Positions 33,142 through 40,942 of a stretch of 51,107 bases of DNA are shown here, piece by piece. The notes beneath the pieces were generated by a model that was not told the DNA's origin, searched no databases, and saw nothing but the letters and a program-made list of their open reading frames with translations. The stretch covers positions 1 to 51,107 of the forward strand of contig CAMPGL010000001.1 of assembly GCA_946885435.1 (NCBI GenBank), written 5' to 3'. A program made the position numbers and the translations under genes. Origin of the DNA: an uncultured Brevundimonas sp. (lineage in GTDB: Bacteria > Pseudomonadota > Alphaproteobacteria > Caulobacterales > Caulobacteraceae). Position 1 is the stretch's first letter; each line of letters begins with the position of its first letter.

Positions 33142-34395
33142 ATGACCCTCGCCGCCGAATCCGAAACACCCGGCGGCACGCTGCTTCCGGAACTGAGGCG
33201 GATGCACGTGTCGCGTCCGCCCCGGCTGTTCCTGGCCGCCCTCAGGCACGCCGGACGTGACTGGACCGGCGGAACCTTCACCCTCGTTCATCCCGACGGC
33301 GAGAGCGAGACCTTCGGGCAGGCGGGGTCCGGCCCGGACGCCACCCTGCGCGTCCGAGACTGGGCTTTCGCGCGCCGGGCCCTGGCCAGCGGGGACATCG
33401 GCGTGGCCGAGTCCTACATCGCCGGCGAGTGGGACACGCCGGACCTCGCAACGCTGCTGACGGTGCTGGCCGACAACTACGAGCGGCTGAACCGGCTGGC
33501 GGTGGGCGGCGGTCTGGTGCGGGCGATGAACTGGCTGCGCCATAGCCTGTTCCGTAAGAACTCCGAGCGGCAGGCGAAGCGCAACATCCACGCGCACTAC
33601 GACCTGGGCAACGCCTTCTATTCGGCCTGGCTCGACCCCTCCATGACCTACTCCTCAGCCCTGTTCGCCCATGGCGACGAGGCGCTGGAGGCGGCCCAGG
33701 CGCGCAAGTACGAGAGCCTGTGCGAGGCCATGGGGCTGGAGCCCGGCATGTCGGTGCTGGAGATCGGCTGCGGCTGGGGCGGCTTCGCCGAGCACGCCGC
33801 GGCCAGGCGCGGCGCCCGCGTCACCGGCCTGACCATCAGCCAGGCGCAGCTGGACTTCGCCCGCGCGCGCATGGAGCGCCAGGGTCTGGCCGATCAGGTC
33901 GAGTTGCGCTTCCAGGACTACCGTCAGGCCGACGGCCAGTTCGATCGCATCGCCTCGATCGAGATGTTCGAGGCCGTGGGCGAGCAGTACTGGCCCGCCT
34001 ATTTCCGCACCATTCGCGAGCGGTTGACGGACACGGGCCGGGCTGGGCTGCAGATCATCACCATCGACGCCTCGATGTTCGACCGCTACCGCAAGCGCGT
34101 CGACTTCATCCAGCAGTACGTCTTCCCGGGCGGCATGCTGATCTCCGAGCCGCGGCTCGCCGAGGAGGCTGAGCGCGCAGGGCTGAAGGTCACGGCCACG
34201 CGACGCTTCGGACCGGACTATGCGCGCACCCTGGCGCTTTGGGCCGTCCGCTTCGAGGCGGCCTGGGACACGCTGCGCGCTCAGGGGTTCGACGAGCAGT
34301 TCCGCAGGCTCTGGCGCTTCTATCTCGCCTATTGCGAGGCGGGGTTCCGCACGGGACGGACCGACGTCATCCAGGTGGTTCTGGAGCCGGCCTGA
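33142..34395 (+). CDS. CFA-synthase-like fatty-acyl phospholipid methyltransferase
   Basis: 417 residues from an ATG 6 bases after GGAGG. Cyclopropane-fatty-acyl-phospholipid synthase family: SAM-binding MSVLEIGCGWGGFAEHAAAR (about 199-218), ARKYESLCEAM ahead of it, FDRIASIEMFEAVGEQYWPAYF (about 269-290) and QYVFPGGMLISEPRL (about 327-341). The NIHAHYDLGNAFYSAWLDPSMTYSSALF box (about 150-177) is the acyl-chain site. It adds methyl or methylene groups to unsaturated acyl chains in the membrane. In the furan fatty acid pathway a related methylase makes the methylated vaccenate intermediate. Confidence 0.9.
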   Translation: MTLAAESETPGGTLLPELRRMHVSRPPRLFLAALRHAGRDWTGGTFTLVHPDGESETFGQAGSGPDATLRVRDWAFARRALASGDIGVAESYIAGEWDTPDLATLLTVLADNYERLNRLAVGGGLVRAMNWLRHSLFRKNSERQAKRNIHAHYDLGNAFYSAWLDPSMTYSSALFAHGDEALEAAQARKYESLCEAMGLEPGMSVLEIGCGWGGFAEHAAARRGARVTGLTISQAQLDFARARMERQGLADQVELRFQDYRQADGQFDRIASIEMFEAVGEQYWPAYFRTIRERLTDTGRAGLQIITIDASMFDRYRKRVDFIQQYVFPGGMLISEPRLAEEAERAGLKVTATRRFGPDYARTLALWAVRFEAAWDTLRAQGFDEQFRRLWRFYLAYCEAGFRTGRTDVIQVVLEPA

Positions 34396-34404
34396 GTTTG
34401 CCTG

Positions 34405-34421
34405 AGGGCGCGCGGCGCCCT
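34405..34421 (+). terminator. Hairpin after the methyltransferase gene
   Basis: Arms AGGGCGC (34405-34411) and GCGCCCT (34415-34421) with a 3-base loop, between the methyltransferase stop and the dusA start. No T-run follows. Weak terminator candidate. Confidence 0.35.
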
Positions 34422-34432
34422 ATCTGCGCGCC

Positions 34433-35455
34433 ATGAACGCGACCGCCGACAAGGCTCGCCGCCTGTCGGTGGCGCCGATGATGGACTGGACGGACCGGCA
34501 CTGCCGAGCCTTCCATCGCGCCTTCACGGCCCGGACGCTGCTGTACACCGAGATGGTGACCACCGGCGCGGTCCTGCACGGCGACCGTGAGCGGCTGCTG
34601 GGCTTCGATCCGGTGGAACAGCCCGTGGCCCTGCAACTCGGCGGGTCCGACCCCGACGACCTCGCCGCCTCGGCCCGCATCGGGGCTGAGTTCGGCTATG
34701 CCGAGATCAACCTGAACGTCGGCTGCCCATCGGACCGGGTTCAGTCCGGCCGCTTCGGCGCCTGCCTGATGCGCGAGCCGCAACTGGTCGCGGACTGCAT
34801 GGCCGCCATGGGCGAGGCCGTGGACGTTCCCGTGACGGTGAAATGCCGCATCGGCGTCGATGATCAGGAGCCGGAAACGGCCCTGTTCGACCTGGTCGAC
34901 CGCTGCGCGACGGCCGGGGTCACCACCTTCGTGGTCCACGCCCGCAAGGCCTGGCTCAAGGGCCTGTCGCCCAAGGAAAACCGGGACATCCCGCCGCTCG
35001 ACTATGGCCTGGTCCGCCGCCTGAAGGCCGAGAGGCCGGAGCTGACTATCGTCATCAACGGCGGGATCACCGGCCTCGATCAGGCCGAGGGCTTCCTCGT
35101 CGCGGATGGGAGCGGCCCTGCGCTGGATGGCGTCATGCTCGGCCGGTCGGCCTATCACGAACCCGCGCTGCTGGGTCAGGCTGACCGGCGGATCTACGGC
35201 GAAGCGACCGCGGACATCGGCCCGTTCGAGGCCATCGACCGTTATCGTCCCTACGTCGCCGCGCGCCTGGCCGAGGGCGTGCACCTCGCGGCCATGACAC
35301 GACACATGCTGGGCGCCATGCATGGCCGCCCCGGAGCCCGCGCCTTCCGCCGCATCCTGACGGTCGAGGCCATCCGGCCCGGTGCAGGCCTCGAGGTCAT
35401 CGACCGCGCGGTCGAGGCGGTCCGTGAGGCCGAGAGCCGCCGCGAGGCCGCCTGA
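34433..35455 (+). CDS. dusA: tRNA dihydrouridine synthase DusA
   Basis: 340 residues, FMN-dependent. Motifs: LSVAPMMDWTDRHCRAFHRAFT (about 11-32), QLGGSDPDDLA, INLNVGCPSDRVQSGRFGACLM with active-site Cys98, VTVKCRIGVDD (about 138-148) and VVHARKAWLKGLSPKENRDIPPLDY (about 168-192), all typical of the DusA subfamily. It reduces U20/U20a in the tRNA D-loop. The TauE/SafE gene starts at the base after its stop codon. Confidence 0.97.
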   Translation: MNATADKARRLSVAPMMDWTDRHCRAFHRAFTARTLLYTEMVTTGAVLHGDRERLLGFDPVEQPVALQLGGSDPDDLAASARIGAEFGYAEINLNVGCPSDRVQSGRFGACLMREPQLVADCMAAMGEAVDVPVTVKCRIGVDDQEPETALFDLVDRCATAGVTTFVVHARKAWLKGLSPKENRDIPPLDYGLVRRLKAERPELTIVINGGITGLDQAEGFLVADGSGPALDGVMLGRSAYHEPALLGQADRRIYGEATADIGPFEAIDRYRPYVAARLAEGVHLAAMTRHMLGAMHGRPGARAFRRILTVEAIRPGAGLEVIDRAVEAVREAESRREAA

Positions 35456-36283
35456 GTGGCCGGGGTCCCGCTCACCGACCTGCTCGGCCTGATCGCCATC
35501 CTCATCGTCTCGGGCGCCTTTGCGGGCCTCATCGCCGGCCTGTTCGGCGTCGGGGGCGGCACGGTGATCGTGCCTGCCCTGTTCTACGCCTTCGAGGTCC
35601 TGGGCCTGGGCGGAGAGATGAACCTGCACGTGGCGGTCGGCTCTTCGCTCGCCGTCATCATCGCCACCTCCTTCCGCTCGCTGGCGGCGCACCGTGCGCA
35701 CGGGGCGGTCGACGAGGATGTGCTGAAAAGATGGACGCCCTGGGTGGCGCTTGGAGGTCTGGTCGGGGCGGGTGTGGCGGCCGTGGTCTCGGCGGCCGGT
35801 CTGGGCCTCGTCTACGCGGTCTGCGTGACCCTGGTCGCGATCCAGATGGGCCTGATGCCGCGACACTGGAAGCTGGCGTCAGACACGCCCACCGGCGCGC
35901 CGCGAGCGGCGCTCGGGACGGGCATTGGCCTCCTGTCCGCCCTGATGGGCGTCGGCGGCGGCGCCATGGGCGGCATGGTGATGACCCTGTGCGGCAAGCC
36001 GATCCACCGCGCGGTGGCCACCGCATCGGGCTTCGGCCTGGCCATCGGAATCCCCGCCGCGCTCGGCTTCATCGTGGCGGGCTGGTCGTCCGAGGGGCGG
36101 CCGCCGCTGTCGCTGGGTTATGTGAACATCCCGGCGGTGCTCGTCATGGGGGTGATCACGACCGCCGTCGCGCCCTGGGGCGCCAGGCTGGCGCACCGGC
36201 TCAATCAGGATGTGCTGCGCCGGTCCTTCGCGTTTTTCTTGCTGGCCACCGCGATCTCGATCGCGGCCAAGACCCTAGCCTGA
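35456..36283 (+). CDS. TauE/SafE-family sulfite/anion exporter
   Basis: 275 residues from a GTG immediately after the dusA stop. About eight membrane segments with family motifs AGLIAGLFGVGGGTVIVPAL (about 22-41) and GLLSALMGVGGGAMGGMVMTL (about 158-178), the duplicated glycine-rich signature, plus HVAVGSSLAVIIATSFRSLAAHRAHGAV. Members export or import sulfite, sulfoacetate or similar anions. Substrate unknown. Its end overlaps the convergent retropepsin gene by 9 bases. Confidence 0.92.
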   Translation: MAGVPLTDLLGLIAILIVSGAFAGLIAGLFGVGGGTVIVPALFYAFEVLGLGGEMNLHVAVGSSLAVIIATSFRSLAAHRAHGAVDEDVLKRWTPWVALGGLVGAGVAAVVSAAGLGLVYAVCVTLVAIQMGLMPRHWKLASDTPTGAPRAALGTGIGLLSALMGVGGGAMGGMVMTLCGKPIHRAVATASGFGLAIGIPAALGFIVAGWSSEGRPPLSLGYVNIPAVLVMGVITTAVAPWGARLAHRLNQDVLRRSFAFFLLATAISIAAKTLA

Positions 36284-36730
36284 CAGCTTGAGCGATCCGC
36301 CCTCGGCCTCGAATCGCTCGAGCCGCGCCAGATAGCTCATCCCAAGCAGGGACGCGCCCAGCCCGTCCTCGAACACGAGCGCATGCACGCCCTCGACATG
36401 CGCCGGGCCGACCGCCAACCAGTCCAGCCGCACCGGCGCGGCGCGCACGTCGCCCGAAGGCGTCCGCACCACCTCGGTGAAGTCGGCCTCGATCAGATCC
36501 AGTCCCAGCCGCTCGGCGTCCGCGCGGGTCAGGGAGACGCGCGTGGCGCCGGTGTCGACCAGAAAGCGGATCTCGCCGGCCTGGGTGCGGCCCAGGGCCC
36601 AGAAGTGCCCATCCTCGGCCATGGGGATCACCGCCTGGCGGCCGATCTCGCGATCGACGGCCATGACGCCCCCGGCGGCGCTGAGCGCGGCGATGACGGC
36701 TGCGGACACGATGGCGGCGGACTTGAACAT
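36275..36730 (-). CDS. Retropepsin-like aspartic protease (clan AA)
   Basis: 151 residues from ATG (MFKSAAIVSAAVIAALSAAG); a GTG 18 bases further upstream is possible. An N-terminal membrane segment or signal is followed by a single-chain retropepsin domain: FLVDTGATRVSLTRADAERLGL with catalytic Asp59 in the DTG motif, the hydrophobic flap FTEVVRTPSGDVRAAPVRL, and LLGMSYLARLERF as the second conserved strand. TIGR02281-type proteins are membrane-bound and face the periplasm; their target is unknown. Probably acts as a dimer. Confidence 0.9.
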   Translation of the reverse strand: MFKSAAIVSAAVIAALSAAGGVMAVDREIGRQAVIPMAEDGHFWALGRTQAGEIRFLVDTGATRVSLTRADAERLGLDLIEADFTEVVRTPSGDVRAAPVRLDWLAVGPAHVEGVHALVFEDGLGASLLGMSYLARLERFEAEGGSLKLSG

Positions 36731-36803
36731 GAGCACGCGTTCCGACACGGCCGCTTCTCGGCCTGCGCTCAGGTCTAGCGCAACCGGGTTTGCATCCCGT
36801 GAA

Positions 36804-36995
36804 TCACCCCAGCCGCCTGTCCTTCGGGATTCGCTCGCGCCGCGAGGGCAGTTCGGCCATCAGCCGCTCGCGCGCCTCCGGCGTGAGGCGGCCCCAGGCC
36901 GCGATCTCCTCCAGACTGCGCAGACAGCCCACGCACAGGCCGCTTGGCCCGTCGACGATACAGACCTTGATGCAGGGGGTGGCGATGGCTGCCAT
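36804..36995 (-). CDS. DUF1289 protein
   Basis: 63 residues from ATG ([21 protein letters not shown]). The family signature [33 protein letters not shown] holds four Cys residues, which probably bind a metal. Small DUF1289 proteins are widespread in Proteobacteria; their function is unknown. Chosen start gives family length; a longer frame upstream adds Arg-rich sequence. Lies between the retropepsin and a divergent alpha/beta hydrolase. Confidence 0.92.
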   Translation of the reverse strand: MAAIATPCIKVCIVDGPSGLCVGCLRSLEEIAAWGRLTPEARERLMAELPSRRERIPKDRRLG

Positions 36996-37109
36996 GGGCC
37001 CTGCCGTTAGGTCTTCGCGCAGGTCGCGGCAAGGTCGCGGAGGCGTTCTCACGATTTGCAGTCGCACCCGCAGCGGCTAGGCTCGCACGCCTCTCTTGCC
37101 GGGCGTGAC

Positions 37110-37976
37110 ATGACTTCCCACTCAGAGCCGTCGATCCAGGCGAACATCGGCGGCGGCATGGCCGGGTTCGAATTCGGCCGGGGTGAGCGGACACTTCTCT
37201 TTCTGCACGCCAACGGCTTCAACGCGGGCGCCTACCTGCCGATGCTGACGCCGCTGGCCGACAGGGCGCGCATCCTGGCCCCCGACCTTCGGGGACACGG
37301 CGCCACCACCCTGCCGGCGGATCCCAAGGGCCGAAGGAACTGGAGCGACATGCGCGATGATGTCGTGCGCCTGATCGAGGACCGCGGGCTGCAAGGCGTG
37401 ACCCTGGCGGGGCATTCGATGGGTGGGACGGTGTCCCTGCTCGCACCCGCCCAGGCGCCTGGACGGGTGCGTAACCTGCTGCTGCTCGATCCCGTCATCC
37501 TGTCGCGGCCCGCTGCGGCCATGATGCGGCTGCCGGTGGTCGGTCTGCTGGCGCGCAGGCATCCATGGGTGGCCGCGACGCTCAAGCGACGGCGCAGCTT
37601 CCACAGCCGTGCGGAGGCGGTGCGGGCCTACGGCGGACGCGGCGCCTTCAAGGACTGGCCGCTGGAGGCCCTGCAGGCCTATGTTCGCCACGGCTTCAGG
37701 GTTGCGAAGGACGGACGGGCGGAATTGCTGACCGCGCCCGAATGGGAGGCCTCAGGGTACGGCGCCCAGGCCAACGACACCTGGGGGGCGCTGCGTCGCG
37801 CCGGACGGCCGATGACGATCCTGAAGGCCGAGCACGGATCCACCTGCGCGGTGACCCGCCAGGATGCGGCGCGGCTCTCTGATTTGTCCGTCGAGATTCT
37901 CCCCGGCGGGACCCATTTCTTCCCGCTGGTTCAGCCCGAGGCGACGCGCGCGGCCCTGCTGAAGGCGCTCGGCTAG
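37110..37976 (+). CDS. Alpha/beta hydrolase
   Basis: 288 residues from ATG (MTSHSEPSIQANIGGGM); the upstream in-frame start is less likely. Oxyanion motif HANGFN (33-38), nucleophile elbow GHSMGG with Ser103, acidic residue in LLLDPVILSRP or LKAEHGST, and His in GGTHFFPLVQP near residue 268. No signal peptide, so it is cytoplasmic. It resembles esterase/peroxidase-like family members but its substrate cannot be deduced. Stop shares CTAG with CorA. Confidence 0.88.
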   Translation: MTSHSEPSIQANIGGGMAGFEFGRGERTLLFLHANGFNAGAYLPMLTPLADRARILAPDLRGHGATTLPADPKGRRNWSDMRDDVVRLIEDRGLQGVTLAGHSMGGTVSLLAPAQAPGRVRNLLLLDPVILSRPAAAMMRLPVVGLLARRHPWVAATLKRRRSFHSRAEAVRAYGGRGAFKDWPLEALQAYVRHGFRVAKDGRAELLTAPEWEASGYGAQANDTWGALRRAGRPMTILKAEHGSTCAVTRQDAARLSDLSVEILPGGTHFFPLVQPEATRAALLKALG

Positions 37977-38935
37977 AGCCACCCCTTCTTGCGGAACCAG
38001 ATCAGCGGCAGGACCGCCGAGACCACCATTGCGATCAGGGAGACGGGATAGGCCCAGGGCTGGGCCAGCTCGGGCATGTGCTCGAAATTCATGCCGTAGA
38101 TCGAGGCGATCAGGGTCGGCGGCAGGAAGGCGACGGCCGCCACCGAGAAGATCTTGATGATGCCGGACTGCTCGATATTGATCAGGCCGAGCGCGGCGTT
38201 GAGTTGAAAGTTCACGGCGTGAACGACGCCCGCTAGGTGGCCCTGCAGCGACTGGATGTCGCGCGACAGGGTGCGCAGATGCTCCTTGGCGTCCGGGTCA
38301 GCGTCGAACCGCTCGTCGAGCTGAACGAAGGTCAGGGCCCGGTCGATGCCGGTCAGGCTGTCGGAGATGCGGGCCGCGGCATGCTGCGCGGCCCCCAGCC
38401 GCTTGATGGCGCGGGCATAGTTGGTCCGGCCCGGCGCGCCGAAGACGTCGTCGGAGACCGCGTCCACCTCTCCGGAGATGCGCTCGATGACGTCGGCCAT
38501 GCGGTCGATGATCGCTTCGAACAGGTTCATCAGGACCGAGACCGGACCGCCGCAGAGTTCGGGTTCGCGGTCGAGCTTCTCACCCAGAAGCTTGAAGGCG
38601 CGCGGTTCGGAATAGCGGACGGTCACCAGCGGCCCGGCCGACAGCACGAAGGTCACGGGCGCCGAAAGCGGCAGGTCCGCATCCGTGTGGTGCAGCAGAT
38701 CGGTGGTCATGAAGGTGGCGTCAGCCTGGCGGTAGAGCCGGCTGGAGGCCTCGATCTCCGCCATCTCCTCGCGGGTCGGCACCTGGAAACCGAGCGCGCG
38801 CTCGACGGCCAGCTCCTCCTCGCGGGTTGGATTGATCAGGTCGAGCCAGACGGCGCCGGTCGGGATCGCCCAACCGTCGGGCAGCCCCTCCAGCACCGCG
38901 GGGGAAGGTTCGCAGGCCTTGAAGAGACGTATCAT
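37973..38935 (-). CDS. corA: CorA-family Mg2+/Co2+ transporter
   Basis: 320 residues. Diagnostic YGMNFEHMPEL (280-290) with the GMN selectivity motif between two C-terminal membrane helices (IKIFSVAAVAFLPPTLIASIY and AYPVSLIAMVVSAVLPLIWF). The long N-terminal part (residues 1-240) is the cytoplasmic funnel with charged coiled regions (SGEVDAVSDDVFGAPGRTNYARAIKRLGAAQHAAARISDSL). It carries Mg2+ and other divalent cations down their gradient. The MgtC pair elsewhere in the window may relate to the same ion, but they are unlinked. Confidence 0.96.
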   Translation of the reverse strand: MIRLFKACEPSPAVLEGLPDGWAIPTGAVWLDLINPTREEELAVERALGFQVPTREEMAEIEASSRLYRQADATFMTTDLLHHTDADLPLSAPVTFVLSAGPLVTVRYSEPRAFKLLGEKLDREPELCGGPVSVLMNLFEAIIDRMADVIERISGEVDAVSDDVFGAPGRTNYARAIKRLGAAQHAAARISDSLTGIDRALTFVQLDERFDADPDAKEHLRTLSRDIQSLQGHLAGVVHAVNFQLNAALGLINIEQSGIIKIFSVAAVAFLPPTLIASIYGMNFEHMPELAQPWAYPVSLIAMVVSAVLPLIWFRKKGWL

Positions 38936-38992
38936 TTCGCGGCCCGGTCAGTCCTGACCGGAGCCGACAGCAACCAGACCCGTTTGTAAAGC

Positions 38993-39553
38993 TTAGGGTT
39001 GGCCGCCCATGGCGCCGACCGAGGCGGCCGCCAGGGTGAAGCTCTGGGCGCCCTCCGAGGCCAGGGCGACGCGCTGAACGCCTTCCTGGGTCGGCTGGTA
39101 GATGAATCCGTAGGTCGGATAGACGCTGACGCCGAGGTCGTCGGACGGATTGTGCCAGACGCGAACCTGGCTCCAGTCGTTGTCGGGAGACACGTCGACG
39201 ACGGTCACGTCCCGCTCGATGCGGCCTCTGCTGCCGCCCCAGTTGGCGTGGCTGATGCGCACGACCCGCTCGGTGAGGATGTTGCTGACCACCGCCACAT
39301 GGCCGCGCGTCATGCGGCCGGTCGGCTGGAAGACCAGCACGGCGCCGACCTCGGGCTGCCGGCCGGTGCGATATTCGCCCTGCGCCTGGCCCCACCAGGT
39401 GTGGGCGTCGCCGAAGATCTGGATGCCGGAGAACTCACGCGCGAAGCGGACGCACTGGTAGTAGACCTCCTGAGCCTGAACCGCCGTCGCCAGACCCAGC
39501 GACGAAAAGGCCACCATCGCCGCCATGGCGGCGCCGCTCAGCGTCTTCAGCAT
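38993..39553 (-). CDS. Secreted CHAP-domain protein
   Basis: 186 residues with signal peptide MLKTLSGAAMAAMVAFSSLG...QAQ. CHAP (amidase/peptidase) catalytic pattern: YYQCVRFAREFSG with Cys34, TRGHVAVVSNI with His85 and ISHANWGG with Asn. The C-terminal part (DWSQVRVWHNPSDDLGVSVYPTYGFIYQP) is characteristic of the Caulobacterales subfamily. It probably cleaves peptidoglycan cross-links or peptide stems in the periplasm. Single gene, minus strand. Confidence 0.9.
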   Translation of the reverse strand: MLKTLSGAAMAAMVAFSSLGLATAVQAQEVYYQCVRFAREFSGIQIFGDAHTWWGQAQGEYRTGRQPEVGAVLVFQPTGRMTRGHVAVVSNILTERVVRISHANWGGSRGRIERDVTVVDVSPDNDWSQVRVWHNPSDDLGVSVYPTYGFIYQPTQEGVQRVALASEGAQSFTLAAASVGAMGGQP

Positions 39554-39624
39554 GCCCCAGTATTCCCCGTGTCGTCCGTCCCTTGGGAGGAAGCTAACCG
39601 AGGAACCTTAAGGATTTGGAGGCG

Positions 39625-40722
39625 TCACGTGGTCGCAGGCTGAGCCGTAAGACGGCGCGCGGCCCGGCGCTCGGCGAAGCGGCGCATGGCGTCGCGCGCG
39701 GGGCGTTCGATCAGATGGTGGCAGAGGCCCGCGAGCGGCACGATGGCCAGGACCGCCAGCGCCCACATCCACAGCGGCAGCTGCTCGGAGCCGCCGTTGA
39801 GACGCGACAGGCCGTTGATGGCGAGCAGCTTCCACGGCACGCAGACAATATAAACCGAATAGCTGACCTCACCGAGCCAGACGGCAGGCTTGGATTCCAG
39901 CCAGCCGCCCCGGCCCGCCAGGCCGGCCAGGCCCAGGATCAGACTGCCGAACAGGGCGACGGTGATCCCGTCCCAGAGCTGCAGCGCCGCCGAAGCGACA
40001 ATCAGGGCCGTCGAGGCGAGCACGAAGCCGAGCGGCCGGCGCAGGCCGCCCGAGCGCCAGGCGAGGTAGACGGCGCAGCCGTAGGCGAAGCACGGCACAA
40101 TGCGCAGTGCGCCCCAGTGGATGGTCGCCTGGGTCAGGGGGAAGCCCGCAAGGGCCTCGAAGACCGCATAGGTCGCCATCAGGCCTGCGGTGGTGAGCAG
40201 CAGCGCCAGGCCCGCGCGTTCGCGCAGTTTCCAGGCAGCCCAGGCGAAGGCCGGGAAGCAGAGATAGGCGAACCACTCCGCGGAGATTGACCATGACGGA
40301 TGATTCCAGGCGGCCTGGGGCGCGAGGCCCCAGGCATGGGTCATGGTCAGGTTGGCGGGCAGCGAGGCCCAGGACACGATGCTGGAATCGATCGCCACGC
40401 CCGCGACCGCCGCGGCCGCCGCAAGGGCCCCGACGCCCAGAAGTGTCGCCAGGTGCAGCGGATAGACCCGCGCCAGCCGCGCCCACAGGAAGGAGCCGTA
40501 TTTGAACCGCCCCTCGCCGAGCGACGACAGGTAGACGTGGCAGAGGATGAAGCCCGACAGGACGAAGAACAGCTCCACGCCCAGATAGCCCTGGGCCACG
40601 AAGCCCGGCGTCCAGCCGGTCGCGGCGCCGAGGTCCAGCTTTGGCCAGTAGTGGAACAGAACCACCCAGAAGGCGGCCATGAAGCGCATCGAGGTGAGCG
40701 GCTTCAGGTGCTCGGCGGTCAT
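39625..40722 (-). CDS. Membrane acyltransferase (OafA/WP_ type, acyltransferase 3)
   Basis: 365 residues from ATG (MTAEHLKPLTSMRFMAAFWVVLFHYWPKLD). Family motifs LTSMRFMAAFWVVLFHYW with the catalytic His (about 22), and QGYLGVELFFVLSGFILCHVYL (about 44-65). About ten membrane helices. Such enzymes transfer acetyl or other acyl groups to surface polysaccharide or peptidoglycan-linked sugars. A short alternate N-terminus exists upstream at 40782. Acceptor unknown. Confidence 0.9.
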   Translation of the reverse strand: MTAEHLKPLTSMRFMAAFWVVLFHYWPKLDLGAATGWTPGFVAQGYLGVELFFVLSGFILCHVYLSSLGEGRFKYGSFLWARLARVYPLHLATLLGVGALAAAAAVAGVAIDSSIVSWASLPANLTMTHAWGLAPQAAWNHPSWSISAEWFAYLCFPAFAWAAWKLRERAGLALLLTTAGLMATYAVFEALAGFPLTQATIHWGALRIVPCFAYGCAVYLAWRSGGLRRPLGFVLASTALIVASAALQLWDGITVALFGSLILGLAGLAGRGGWLESKPAVWLGEVSYSVYIVCVPWKLLAINGLSRLNGGSEQLPLWMWALAVLAIVPLAGLCHHLIERPARDAMRRFAERRAARRLTAQPATT

Positions 40723-40942
40723 GACTTCGTCTCCGCTGTCCCGTTCTGGGCCCGAAGGCCCGTTCGCCTCAGAGGCGAGCAAGCCGTGTGCCGCAACTCC
40801 TAACCAGGGAGCGAATGAGGAAGCGTTAAGTCCGGCGCCACCGAACCGCCCGAAGCATGACGGCGATTTAACGCACCTGTCACGCTTGTAACTGGAGAAC
40901 GCCAGCCGCTGGCCTCACCTGTGCGCCTACAGGGAGGAATTC

